This document shows, piece after piece, positions 1 to 5,739 of a stretch of 12,948 bases of DNA; within the stretch, counting starts at the first letter, position 1; each line of letters starts with the position of its first letter. The position numbers were made by a program, and so were the translations under genes. The stretch is from a bacterium (GTDB lineage Bacteria > Patescibacteriota > Minisyncoccia > Phycocordibacterales > JAKEFN01): NCBI GenBank assembly GCA_022616085.1, contig JAKEFN010000027.1:1-12948 (forward strand), in the 5' to 3' direction. The notes under the pieces are model-generated. The model was not told the DNA's origin. It did no database searches and worked only from the letters and a program-made list of their open reading frames with translations.

Positions 1-124
1 GGAAAGACTCAAAATATCAACAATATTCTTCGCTTTCCTCGCCGCATTTTCGCATCGCACCATGAATTCTCGCTACGTCAATAGTTTTTTCACAAGCTCT
101 AGAACCTATCTCAAAATAAACCCT

Positions 125-191
125 TGATTTTATTGTTTTTTCGCCTCGCTTGATTTTTCAAATCAAGACTGGGCTCAAAACAATACAATCA
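125..191. repeat. Nested inverted repeat
   Basis: The outer arms are 125-139 and 177-191, pairing at 14 of 15 positions (arm TGATTTTATTGTTTT). Inside them sits a perfect 8-bp stem, CTTGATTT (149-156) with AAATCAAG (160-167), around a 3-base loop. Neither strand shows a U-tract directly after the inner stem, so it is not a standard terminator. It may be the folded core of an RNA or a remnant of a small inverted-repeat element. Confidence 0.5.
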
Positions 192-283
192 CGTTCACTG
201 CTCCGGCCTTGAAATGTACATTGATTATTCATTATATTGTCTTACAAATTCCTCCGCTTTTTTTATGAAATCGCGGCTGCTTT

Positions 284-299
284 CTCCGCTTGTGCGGAG
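284..299. repeat. Small 6-bp hairpin
   Basis: CTCCGC (284-289) and GCGGAG (294-299) can form a GC-rich stem with a TTGT loop. On the plus strand it is followed by CAAAAAATTTTT, not an immediate T-run, so terminator function is uncertain. It lies on the far side of the twin palindromes from the nuclease gene. Confidence 0.3.
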
Positions 300-323
300 C
301 AAAAAATTTTTATATGCTTTCGA

Positions 324-387
324 TCTTCGGACATCCGATGTCCAAAGATGTTCAAAGCTAAGTCTTCGGACATCGGATGTCCAAAGA
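324..387. repeat. Twin palindromic repeats next to the nuclease stop codon
   Basis: Two 25-base copies (324-348 and 363-387) are identical except for the central base, C in one and G in the other. The core of each is a perfect 7+1+7 palindrome, GGACATCCGATGTCC (329-343) and GGACATCGGATGTCC (368-382), with flanks that extend pairing to 12 bp with one mismatch. A tandem pair of near-identical 10-mers, ATGTCCAAAG (338-347) and ATGTTCAAAG (348-357), joins copy 1 to the spacer. Copy 2 ends on the base before the nuclease stop codon (minus strand). In RNA each copy would be a stable hairpin, so it could protect or end the nuclease transcript. It could equally be a member of a dispersed palindrome family. 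Confidence 0.75.
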
Positions 388-1566
388 TTATTTTTGGGAT
401 TTTGGCGTTTTTTTGAGCATACTCCATTTTTTGACGACTCTCTTTTCTTCTGTCGCCGATTGTATGTCGGGCGGGAGTTTTGGGAAAATTTTAGCGAATT
501 TCTTGCTGTCCGGCTCCAGAATGTCATTCCAGACGCCCGCTTCGAGAAGGACATCCTTCAAGGCGGGAAGATCGTATGATACGCGCTCCTGCATTGACCG
601 CGTGATATAGCCGTATGAGCCGAATACACGAGCGAGCTCGTTTTTGTCCATGTAGGCATTGATGATTTTTTTGGCGTTATTCTCTTGTGCTTCAAGTTCC
701 TTGATTTTTTCGCCCGCTTCAAAGAAATCTCTTACGGCGGCCGCGACTGTTTCTTCGTCCGGCGATTGCTCCTCGGCTTTTTTATATTCATGCGACCACA
801 TAGGGCATATATTTCGAAATCCGCACCAGTTGCATAAAGGTCCCGGCGTTGCAGGAAAGTCGCCGTTTTCGCGGCGTTTCTCTATGTCGCGGATGGTTTT
901 GAGAAATTCGCTTTTTGTAAAGGCGAGCGCGTCTGTTCGCGGTTTTGCGGTGAGTTTTTCGCCATGGCGCAAAAAATACAGGCTCGTTTTTATTTTTCCT
1001 TCGTCAAGATGCGGCCAGCGAAGCGCAAGCGCGAGGCGGTAGGCGCCAAGCTGGGCATGGTCGTTCACTTTATCCTGCGGCGGCATTTTTGCGCCGGTTT
1101 TGTAGTCAATAATTTCGTATTCGCCGGTATCGGGATTTTTGTCTATCCGGTCAATAATGCCGGTTAAGGTATGTGTTTCGCCGGACTTTTCATCCGGAAG
1201 CTCAAACGAAAACCGGCCCTCAAGCTCGATTACGTTGAAATTCCACGGCTGGTTTTTCATATAGAAACGCCGAAGCATATCTTCGCCTGTTTCGCGATAC
1301 ATTTTGAGTTCGGCATCTTTTTTTTCCTGCCGGCGCATTTCCGCATGCTCCGCTTTTTCTTCAAATTTCGTCCGATAAAAATCAAGAACCTCGTCTAAGG
1401 TGGGATAAAGCGGATTTTTTTCAAACATATACTTGAGCGCACCGTGCACGAGCGTCCCGAATACCGCTTCGATGCCCTTGGGGGTGCGAATCTTGTCTAT
1501 TTCCTGATATTTGTATTTCCGCGGGCACGTCTTGAACGTATCGAGCGCGGAATAGGATGTTTTCAT
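388..1566 (-). CDS. PD-(D/E)XK superfamily nuclease, RecB/Cas4-like with Fe-S cysteines
   Basis: This is a 392-residue stand-alone nuclease of the RecB C-terminal/Cas4/AddB type, probably a DNA exonuclease acting in repair or recombination. Visible motifs, in order: Cys14 in the N-terminal CPRKY segment; His41 in GTLVHGAL; Asp139 in GIIDRID; Asp154 and Lys156 in IIDYKTG (the catalytic D-x-K); Gln172 in AQLGAY; and Cys245, Cys248 and Cys254 in CNWCGFRNIC. In Cas4 and AddB, one early and three late cysteines hold a 4Fe-4S cluster that staples the domain, and the spacing here fits. Residues 255-392 form a charged, helical tail I do not recognise. No helicase or cas gene lies nearby, so a CRISPR role is not supported. 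It is transcribed away from tgt, the ATG has no SD sequence, and palindromes follow the stop directly. The exact substrate is unknown. Confidence 0.85.
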   Translation of the reverse strand: MKTSYSALDTFKTCPRKYKYQEIDKIRTPKGIEAVFGTLVHGALKYMFEKNPLYPTLDEVLDFYRTKFEEKAEHAEMRRQEKKDAELKMYRETGEDMLRRFYMKNQPWNFNVIELEGRFSFELPDEKSGETHTLTGIIDRIDKNPDTGEYEIIDYKTGAKMPPQDKVNDHAQLGAYRLALALRWPHLDEGKIKTSLYFLRHGEKLTAKPRTDALAFTKSEFLKTIRDIEKRRENGDFPATPGPLCNWCGFRNICPMWSHEYKKAEEQSPDEETVAAAVRDFFEAGEKIKELEAQENNAKKIINAYMDKNELARVFGSYGYITRSMQERVSYDLPALKDVLLEAGVWNDILEPDSKKFAKIFPKLPPDIQSATEEKRVVKKWSMLKKTPKSQK

Positions 1567-1572
1567 TTCTAC

Positions 1573-1590
1573 ACTTTATCATGCTATGAT
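1573..1590. promoter_or_regulatory. Back-to-back extended -10 elements (divergent promoter)
   Basis: On the plus strand, TG-C-TATGAT (1582-1590) is an extended -10 whose last base lies 7 bases before the A of the tgt ATG. On the minus strand, TG-A-TAAAGT (1581 down to 1573) is a weaker extended -10 at exactly the same distance from the nuclease ATG. The two elements abut without overlapping. The usual -10 to +1 spacing would put both start sites on the start codons, giving leaderless mRNAs. No SD sequence is seen for either gene. No clear -35 is seen, as is common for extended -10 promoters. Function is inferred. Confidence 0.5.
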
Positions 1591-1596
1591 GCGCGC

Positions 1597-2808
1597 ATGA
1601 AGCCGATATCATTTTCAATAGAAAAAAAGGGCGAAAACGGGAAAATGCGCGTTGGCATACTCGAAACGTCTCATGGCGCTATTGAGACGCCCGCTTTTGC
1701 GGTTGTGGGAACGAATGCGACTGTCAAAGCGGTTACGCCCGAGATGCTTGAATCAATAGGGGCAGAGGTCGTGCTTGCGAACACCTATCATCTCTACCTT
1801 GAACCTGGAGATGAAATTGTAAAATCTGCGGGCGGACTCGGAGAATTCATGGGGTGGCACGGCCCCACCATGACCGACTCCGGCGGATTTCAGGTGTTCT
1901 CGCTCGGTGTTGCATTCGGCGAAGGTATCAGCAAAATTCTCGATGAGAGCGCGGCGCGTAAAAAGTCCCCGCAAGAAAACGCTCATGCGAAATTGTGCGC
2001 AATTGACGAAGACGGCGTTACTTTTCGTTCACACCGCGACGGAAGCGAACACCGCTTCACGCCGGAACGATCAATTGAAATCCAGCATAATATCGGCGCG
2101 GATATTATTTTTGCGTTTGACGAGTGCACGTCTCCATTGGCGCCGCACGAATATCAAAATGAAGCATGCGGGCGCACGCTCCGGTGGGCGAAGAGGAGCC
2201 TCGCGGAACATAAGCGGCTTGGCACGGAGAAACAAGCGCTTTTTGGCGTTGTGCAAGGGGGACGTTTTGAGGATCTTCGAAGGCAGGCGGCGAGGGATAT
2301 TTCCGCGCTTCCGTTTGACGGTTTCGGCATCGGCGGATCATTTGAAAAAAAAGACATTGATACGGCAGTCGGCTGGGTATGCGAAGAGCTTCCGGAGGAT
2401 AAGCCGAGGCATCTCTTCGGCATTGGCGAGCCGCTTGATATTCTCGGCGCCGTAGAGCAGGGGATTGATCTTTTTGACTGCGTTATTCCCACACGGCTCG
2501 GAAGAAACGGCACCATAATGACAAGAAACGGAAATATCAATATTTTGAACGCCGCATACAGGCGCGATTTTTCGCCGATTGAAAAAGACTGTGTTTGCTA
2601 TACATGCAAGCACTTCGCCAGAGCATATATTCATCACCTCTTCAAGGCTCGTGAAATGCTCGCCGGAACACTCGCGAGCATCCACAATCTTTCATTCATA
2701 ACGCGGCTCTTCGGTAATATCCGTGAAAGCGTGCAGAACGGATCCTTTGCCGATTTCAGGAGCGAATTCCGCGCAGTATATGCAAAAAATCTTGATAAAA
2801 AAGCCTAA
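1597..2808 (+). CDS. tgt: tRNA-guanine transglycosylase
   Basis: The enzyme exchanges guanine 34 in GUN anticodons for a queuine precursor in queuosine modification. The 403-residue protein is a TIM-barrel member of the family. Asp94 in TDSGGFQVF is the conserved base-binding acid, and Asp294 in FDCVIPTRLGRNG is the nucleophile position. The zinc site is Cys332, Cys334, Cys337 (CVCYTC) and His363 (IHNL). The frame stays open upstream to 1444, but that part overlaps the divergent nuclease gene and is not family-like; the protein begins naturally at 1597. Compared with the E. coli enzyme as I remember it, there is an insert of roughly 30 residues near 105-137. The GLAVGE substrate-loop region is shortened to GGSFEKKD (246-253). 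It has no SD sequence and probably uses the extended -10 just upstream. The family call is firm; substrate preference is open. Confidence 0.95.
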   Translation: MKPISFSIEKKGENGKMRVGILETSHGAIETPAFAVVGTNATVKAVTPEMLESIGAEVVLANTYHLYLEPGDEIVKSAGGLGEFMGWHGPTMTDSGGFQVFSLGVAFGEGISKILDESAARKKSPQENAHAKLCAIDEDGVTFRSHRDGSEHRFTPERSIEIQHNIGADIIFAFDECTSPLAPHEYQNEACGRTLRWAKRSLAEHKRLGTEKQALFGVVQGGRFEDLRRQAARDISALPFDGFGIGGSFEKKDIDTAVGWVCEELPEDKPRHLFGIGEPLDILGAVEQGIDLFDCVIPTRLGRNGTIMTRNGNINILNAAYRRDFSPIEKDCVCYTCKHFARAYIHHLFKAREMLAGTLASIHNLSFITRLFGNIRESVQNGSFADFRSEFRAVYAKNLDKKA

Positions 2809-2820
2809 AAAAATTAAAAT
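2792..2820 (+). promoter_or_regulatory. Sigma-70-type promoter for scpA, predicted leaderless
   Basis: TTGATA (2792-2797) and TAAAAT (2815-2820) are each 5/6 matches to the consensus and are separated by 17 bases. The last -10 base is 7 bases before the scpA ATG (2827), so +1 would fall on the A of the start codon. The -35 lies inside the last codons of tgt. No SD precedes the ATG, which fits a leaderless message. The role is inferred from position and match. Confidence 0.55.
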
Positions 2821-2826
2821 ATACTG

Positions 2827-3564
2827 ATGGCGGCGTTTGAGATAAAAATAGACGTATTCGAAGGGCCCCTCGACCTGCTTCTGTCCCTCATCGAAAAAAG
2901 GAAGCTCTTTATAAACGACGTATCCCTTTCTGCGGTGGCAGACGATTTTCTCTCATATCTTGAAAATAGAGACGCCTTTCCCACCAAGGAGGCGGCTGAA
3001 TTTCTGCTCATTGCCTCAACGCTTGTTCTGCTCAAATCCCGATCCCTTATGCCCGCGCTTTCGCTTACGGAGGAAGAAAAAGGAAATATAGAGGAGCTTG
3101 AAGATCGGCTTAAGAAGCTCGCGAAAATCCGCGAACTCGCCCATTTCGTGCGCGAACGATACGGAAGAACCCCTATTTTTCCGCGAAGGGCGATCCCCAT
3201 GGGGGAGCCGGTTTTTTCGCCTCATCCGCGGATACAGAAAGAGACGCTTCTTGCGGCCGTCCGCGCGGTGTTGGAAAATATGCCGCGCGAAGATTCCATT
3301 CCCCAGGCGGTTGTGAAAAAAATCGTGCGGCTCGAAGATATTATGGAAAACCTTGCGGCCCGCGTTCAAAAGGGGCTTCATGTCAAATGGAGCGAACTCA
3401 AGACGGGCGGCATGGAAGACAAAAATGATAAGATAAAGATAATCATGCATTTCCTGGCTCTCCTTGAGCTTATCCGCCGAGGCATTATCGCGGCGCGGCA
3501 GGACTCGCCGGGAGGCGACATAGCCATGGAGTCTGGCTCGCTCGAAACACCGCATTATGGATGA
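2827..3564 (+). CDS. scpA: Segregation and condensation protein A (kleisin)
   Basis: ScpA is the kleisin that bridges the heads of the SMC dimer and binds ScpB, forming the bacterial condensin for chromosome compaction and segregation. At 245 residues it has normal family length. The N-terminal signature FEGPLDLLLSLIEKRKL (11-27) and the following helices are the SMC-neck-binding region. A charged linker (about 81-120) comes next, and the C-terminal winged helix with MHFLALLELIRRG (207-219) binds the other SMC head. The start at 2827 gives the natural N-terminus. The gene overlaps scpB by 8 bases, so the two are co-transcribed and probably translationally coupled. The smc gene itself is not in the window. 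Confidence 0.95.
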   Translation: MAAFEIKIDVFEGPLDLLLSLIEKRKLFINDVSLSAVADDFLSYLENRDAFPTKEAAEFLLIASTLVLLKSRSLMPALSLTEEEKGNIEELEDRLKKLAKIRELAHFVRERYGRTPIFPRRAIPMGEPVFSPHPRIQKETLLAAVRAVLENMPREDSIPQAVVKKIVRLEDIMENLAARVQKGLHVKWSELKTGGMEDKNDKIKIIMHFLALLELIRRGIIAARQDSPGGDIAMESGSLETPHYG

Positions 3565-4117
3565 ATCACAATCAAAAAATGAAACGACATCGCTTCCGCT
3601 TGAAGCCGCAATCGAGGCAATTCTTTTTTATAAAGGAGACGCTGTTCCGATTTCCGAACTTTCGAAAATAACCGGCGTTTCGAAGGAAGATGCGGAGGGA
3701 GAAATCGCGCATCTTGAAGCATCTTTATCCGGACGGGGGCTTTCGCTTATTCGATCGGAGCAGGGCATCATGCTCGGAACCAACCCCGCCGCCGCGGCGC
3801 TCATTGCGGAGATGAGAAAAGAAGAGCTTGAGCGCGATCCCGGCAATGCGGGCCTCGAAGCGCTTACGATTATTCTCTATCGCGGCCCTGTATCGAAACC
3901 GGAAATCGATTATATCCGGGGGGTCAATTCGGCTACGGTGCTCCGTAACCTCTTGATTCGCGGCTTTATCGAAAAAACGGCGGACAAAGAAGGCGGCCGC
4001 GCATTCCTCTATCGTCCGACAACGGACCTTCTCGCATATCTTGGCATTTCTCGAATTGAAGACCTTCCGGAATATGACCGCATGAGAAACGGGTTAGAGT
4101 CAGAAAAAGTAACATGA
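3557..4117 (+). CDS. scpB: Segregation and condensation protein B
   Basis: ScpB dimerises and binds ScpA in the SMC-ScpAB condensin. The 186-residue protein has the two winged-helix domains of the family. The first starts at LEAAIEAILFYKGDAVPISEL (about 15-35), and the second covers about 97-165 with ALTIILYRGPVSKPEIDYIRG (within 102-122) and a final LAYLGISRIEDLPEY segment. The start codon lies inside the 3' end of scpA, where the ATG of scpB and the TGA of scpA share the same 8 bases. The stop in turn overlaps the next gene's ATG by 4 bases (ATGA). No separate promoter or SD is evident, so expression depends on scpA. The tail after the second domain is short. Confidence 0.93.
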   Translation: MDESQSKNETTSLPLEAAIEAILFYKGDAVPISELSKITGVSKEDAEGEIAHLEASLSGRGLSLIRSEQGIMLGTNPAAAALIAEMRKEELERDPGNAGLEALTIILYRGPVSKPEIDYIRGVNSATVLRNLLIRGFIEKTADKEGGRAFLYRPTTDLLAYLGISRIEDLPEYDRMRNGLESEKVT

Positions 4118-5154
4118 TACCCCTTAAAGACATTTTTATAAAAGCGCCGATCGGACACCTGATTTTTCTTTCGGTTGCGCTTCTCTTGTTTGTGTTTTTT
4201 TCGGCTATTGATCTTATGAATGCGCGCGAGGGAAAGACTCCCATTCTTCCGATTTTTGCCGCGCATGCGCCTGTCAGCGAAGACGGGGCCGGTGAAGAAG
4301 AAAACCCTTACGAAACGGCCGAAAATCCGTTTGCATCGCTTCGTCTTGATGCGCGCGCGGTTTATGTATCCGATTTGCATACGGGGGAAACTCTTTTTAC
4401 AAAAAATGACAGCACACGAATGCCGCTTGCGTCTCTCGCAAAACTTATGACTGCGCTCACCGCCGAAGATACGGCAAAGTCCGGAGGCGATGTCCGTATC
4501 GGCCCGTATGCCGTCGCAAAAGAAGGAGACAGCGGTTTCTCGATCGGCGAGCATTGGCGGCTTTCGGATCTTTTGAAACTCGTGCTTGTGGAATCGTCGA
4601 ATGACGGCGCGGCGGCGGTCGCGGCGGCGGTTGGCGGAGGTTATTTTGCCGGCACTTCGACAGAAACGGAGAACGACGGGGCCGCTTTTTTTATCGGCGC
4701 GATGAATGCGAAGGCGCGCGAGATAGGACTTGCCGACACCTATTTTTTGAACGAAACGGGTCTTGATATCGACGAGAACGTAGTATCGGGCGCATACGGT
4801 TCCGCAAAAGACATGGCGAAACTCCTCTCGCATATTTTGGAGAAGCACCCCGATATTCTTTACGCCACCACAAAGCCGTTTGTATCACTCCGCTCGCTCG
4901 AAAACCGCGCGCACGTTTCCGAGAATACCAACGACCGGCTCGCTTCTTTTCCTTTTATTTTGGGGTCAAAGACGGGCTATACGGCGCTCGCGGGCGGAAA
5001 TCTTGTGATTGCGGCGCAGACGGGACCCGCATCCGCCGTGGTAATTGCCGTCCTGGGTTCGACAAGAGAAGGAAGATTCGCTGACGCGGAGAAACTCTAT
5101 TGGGCGGCGCTTCGATACCCGGCGTATAAGGATAATTTAAAAAACGGAAATTAA
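4114..5154 (+). CDS. Membrane-anchored D-alanyl-D-alanine carboxypeptidase (peptidase S11)
   Basis: This serine peptidase of the low-molecular-mass penicillin-binding protein class removes the terminal D-Ala from peptidoglycan stem peptides outside the membrane. The 346 residues hold a single hydrophobic anchor at about 15-33, a linker rich in acidic residues (about 52-75), then the catalytic domain. The three active-site motifs are present in order: SLAK (Ser107, Lys110), SSN (161-163) and KTG (286-288), followed by the family's GYT. The hydrophobic segment may be an uncleaved signal-anchor. The DacA/DacF-type C-terminal beta domain is absent or very short. Its ATG overlaps the scpB stop (ATGA), which places it in the scpAB operon. 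The specific paralogue name cannot be assigned. Confidence 0.9.
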   Translation: MIPLKDIFIKAPIGHLIFLSVALLLFVFFSAIDLMNAREGKTPILPIFAAHAPVSEDGAGEEENPYETAENPFASLRLDARAVYVSDLHTGETLFTKNDSTRMPLASLAKLMTALTAEDTAKSGGDVRIGPYAVAKEGDSGFSIGEHWRLSDLLKLVLVESSNDGAAAVAAAVGGGYFAGTSTETENDGAAFFIGAMNAKAREIGLADTYFLNETGLDIDENVVSGAYGSAKDMAKLLSHILEKHPDILYATTKPFVSLRSLENRAHVSENTNDRLASFPFILGSKTGYTALAGGNLVIAAQTGPASAVVIAVLGSTREGRFADAEKLYWAALRYPAYKDNLKNGN

Positions 5155-5167
5155 ATTTTTTTTAATC

Positions 5168-5635
5168 ATGAAACTCACGAGCCCCGCATTTCAACATAAC
5201 GGCATGATTCCTTCGAAATATACCTGTAATGGCGATGGGTCGCACACGCCGCTTTCGTGGAGTGATGTGCCCGAGGGAACCAAAAGCTTCGCGCTTCTCA
5301 TGGAAGATCCGGATGTGCCGAAATTTATCCGGCCGGACGGGCTTTGGATACATTGGGTTTTGTTTGATATTCCGGGAGATGTCCGCGAAATCGAGGACGG
5401 TGACGGCACGCCGGGAAAGCCCGGCGTCAACACGGCGGGGAAGTATGGCTATGGCGGTCCGTGTCCGCCGGATGCGAAACATCGCTATATTTATACAATT
5501 TACGCACTCAATAAAGAGTCGCTCGGTCTTGACCAAAATGTAACGAAAGATGCGCTCATGAAAGCAATCGGCGGCCATGTCATTGACCACGCCGAGCTTA
5601 TCGGGGTGTATGAAAAGAAGGGGAAAAAAGTTTAA
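5168..5635 (+). CDS. PEBP-family protein (YbhB/YbcL type)
   Basis: This is a 155-residue protein of the phosphatidylethanolamine-binding/Raf-kinase-inhibitor-like family in its bacterial YbhB/YbcL form, probably cytosolic as no signal peptide is seen. Diagnostic segments are DPDVP (47-51), IHWVLFDIP (61-69) with His62, and GPCPPDAKHRY (97-107) with His105; these line the anion-binding pocket in solved members. Length is normal. The physiological ligand and role of the bacterial proteins remain poorly known, so I do not assign a function. It starts 13 bases after the carboxypeptidase stop and has no SD sequence. It may be a distal operon member. Short AT-only inverted repeats with T5 loops sit at both ends, one just before its start and one over its stop. 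Confidence 0.92.
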   Translation: MKLTSPAFQHNGMIPSKYTCNGDGSHTPLSWSDVPEGTKSFALLMEDPDVPKFIRPDGLWIHWVLFDIPGDVREIEDGDGTPGKPGVNTAGKYGYGGPCPPDAKHRYIYTIYALNKESLGLDQNVTKDALMKAIGGHVIDHAELIGVYEKKGKKV

Positions 5636-5650
5636 TTTTTTTAAATCCAA

Positions 5651-5696
5651 TTGACAAATTAGGTTCAACTTGACGCAGGAGGAGATTTGTGATAAT
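5651..5696 (+). promoter_or_regulatory. Candidate promoter region upstream of pncB
   Basis: Two -35-like boxes, TTGACA (5651-5656) and TTGACG (5670-5675), repeat at a 19-base interval. The best -10 is the extended TG-T-GATAAT (5688-5696), 15 bases after the second box. That spacing is short, so the extended TG may matter more than the -35. Start would be near 5703, leaving a leader of about 27 bases. No good -10 fits the first box. Confidence 0.4.
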
Positions 5697-5739
5697 AAAG
5701 AACGAGGTTTTTCAAGAGAGGGCTAGCCCATGCACTTGA
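5689..5739 (+). CDS. Possible 16-codon leader ORF overlapping the pncB start
   Basis: A GTG at 5689 is preceded at 6 bases by a strong SD, AGGAGGAG (5677-5684). It opens a 16-codon frame that ends with TGA at 5737-5739, 10 bases inside pncB in another frame. Such an overlap could couple pncB translation to the leader. However, the best promoter -10 lies over the GTG itself, and if that is used the ORF is not transcribed from it. The peptide resembles nothing I know. This is speculative. Confidence 0.18.
   Translation: MIIKNEVFQERASPCT

Larger units (their letters stand above)
1..387. other. AT-rich intergenic region without a convincing gene
   Basis: This stretch lies downstream of the leftward nuclease gene. 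It is visibly richer in A+T than the rest of the window. All frames are short or lack a recognisable protein. The open frames across 214-610 largely translate the palindromic repeats or the antisense of the nuclease, so I do not call them. A minus-strand open stretch of about 45 codons near 20-170 has no good start and no family I recognise. What the region does hold is structure: a nested inverted repeat (125-191), a small hairpin (284-299) and twin palindromes (324-387). It could be decayed mobile DNA or a structured non-coding RNA; nothing here decides that. Confidence 0.6.

Noticed and set aside
324..387. Minimal CRISPR array (two repeats, one spacer)
   Set aside because: Only two copies, a 14-base gap, and almost fully palindromic units; CRISPR repeats and spacers do not look like this.
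214..610. Overlapping open frames of 77-121 codons on both strands at the left edge
   Set aside because: They translate the twin palindromes (RTSDVQR-type residues appear twice) or the antisense of the nuclease 3' end; no family resemblance and no initiation signal.
388..1566. Cas4 of a CRISPR system
   Set aside because: The iron-sulfur nuclease core resembles Cas4, but the protein is longer than typical Cas4, no cas genes are adjacent, and the twin palindromes are not a repeat-spacer array.
1444..1596. Upstream extension of tgt to an earlier ATG
   Set aside because: The extra 51 codons are antisense to the nuclease 5' end and not Tgt-like; the normal Tgt N-terminus begins at 1597.
4009..4848. 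Long minus-strand frame of 279 codons opposite the carboxypeptidase
   Set aside because: Arg/Lys/Cys-rich, no recognisable domain, and fully antisense to a gene with all three S11 motifs intact.
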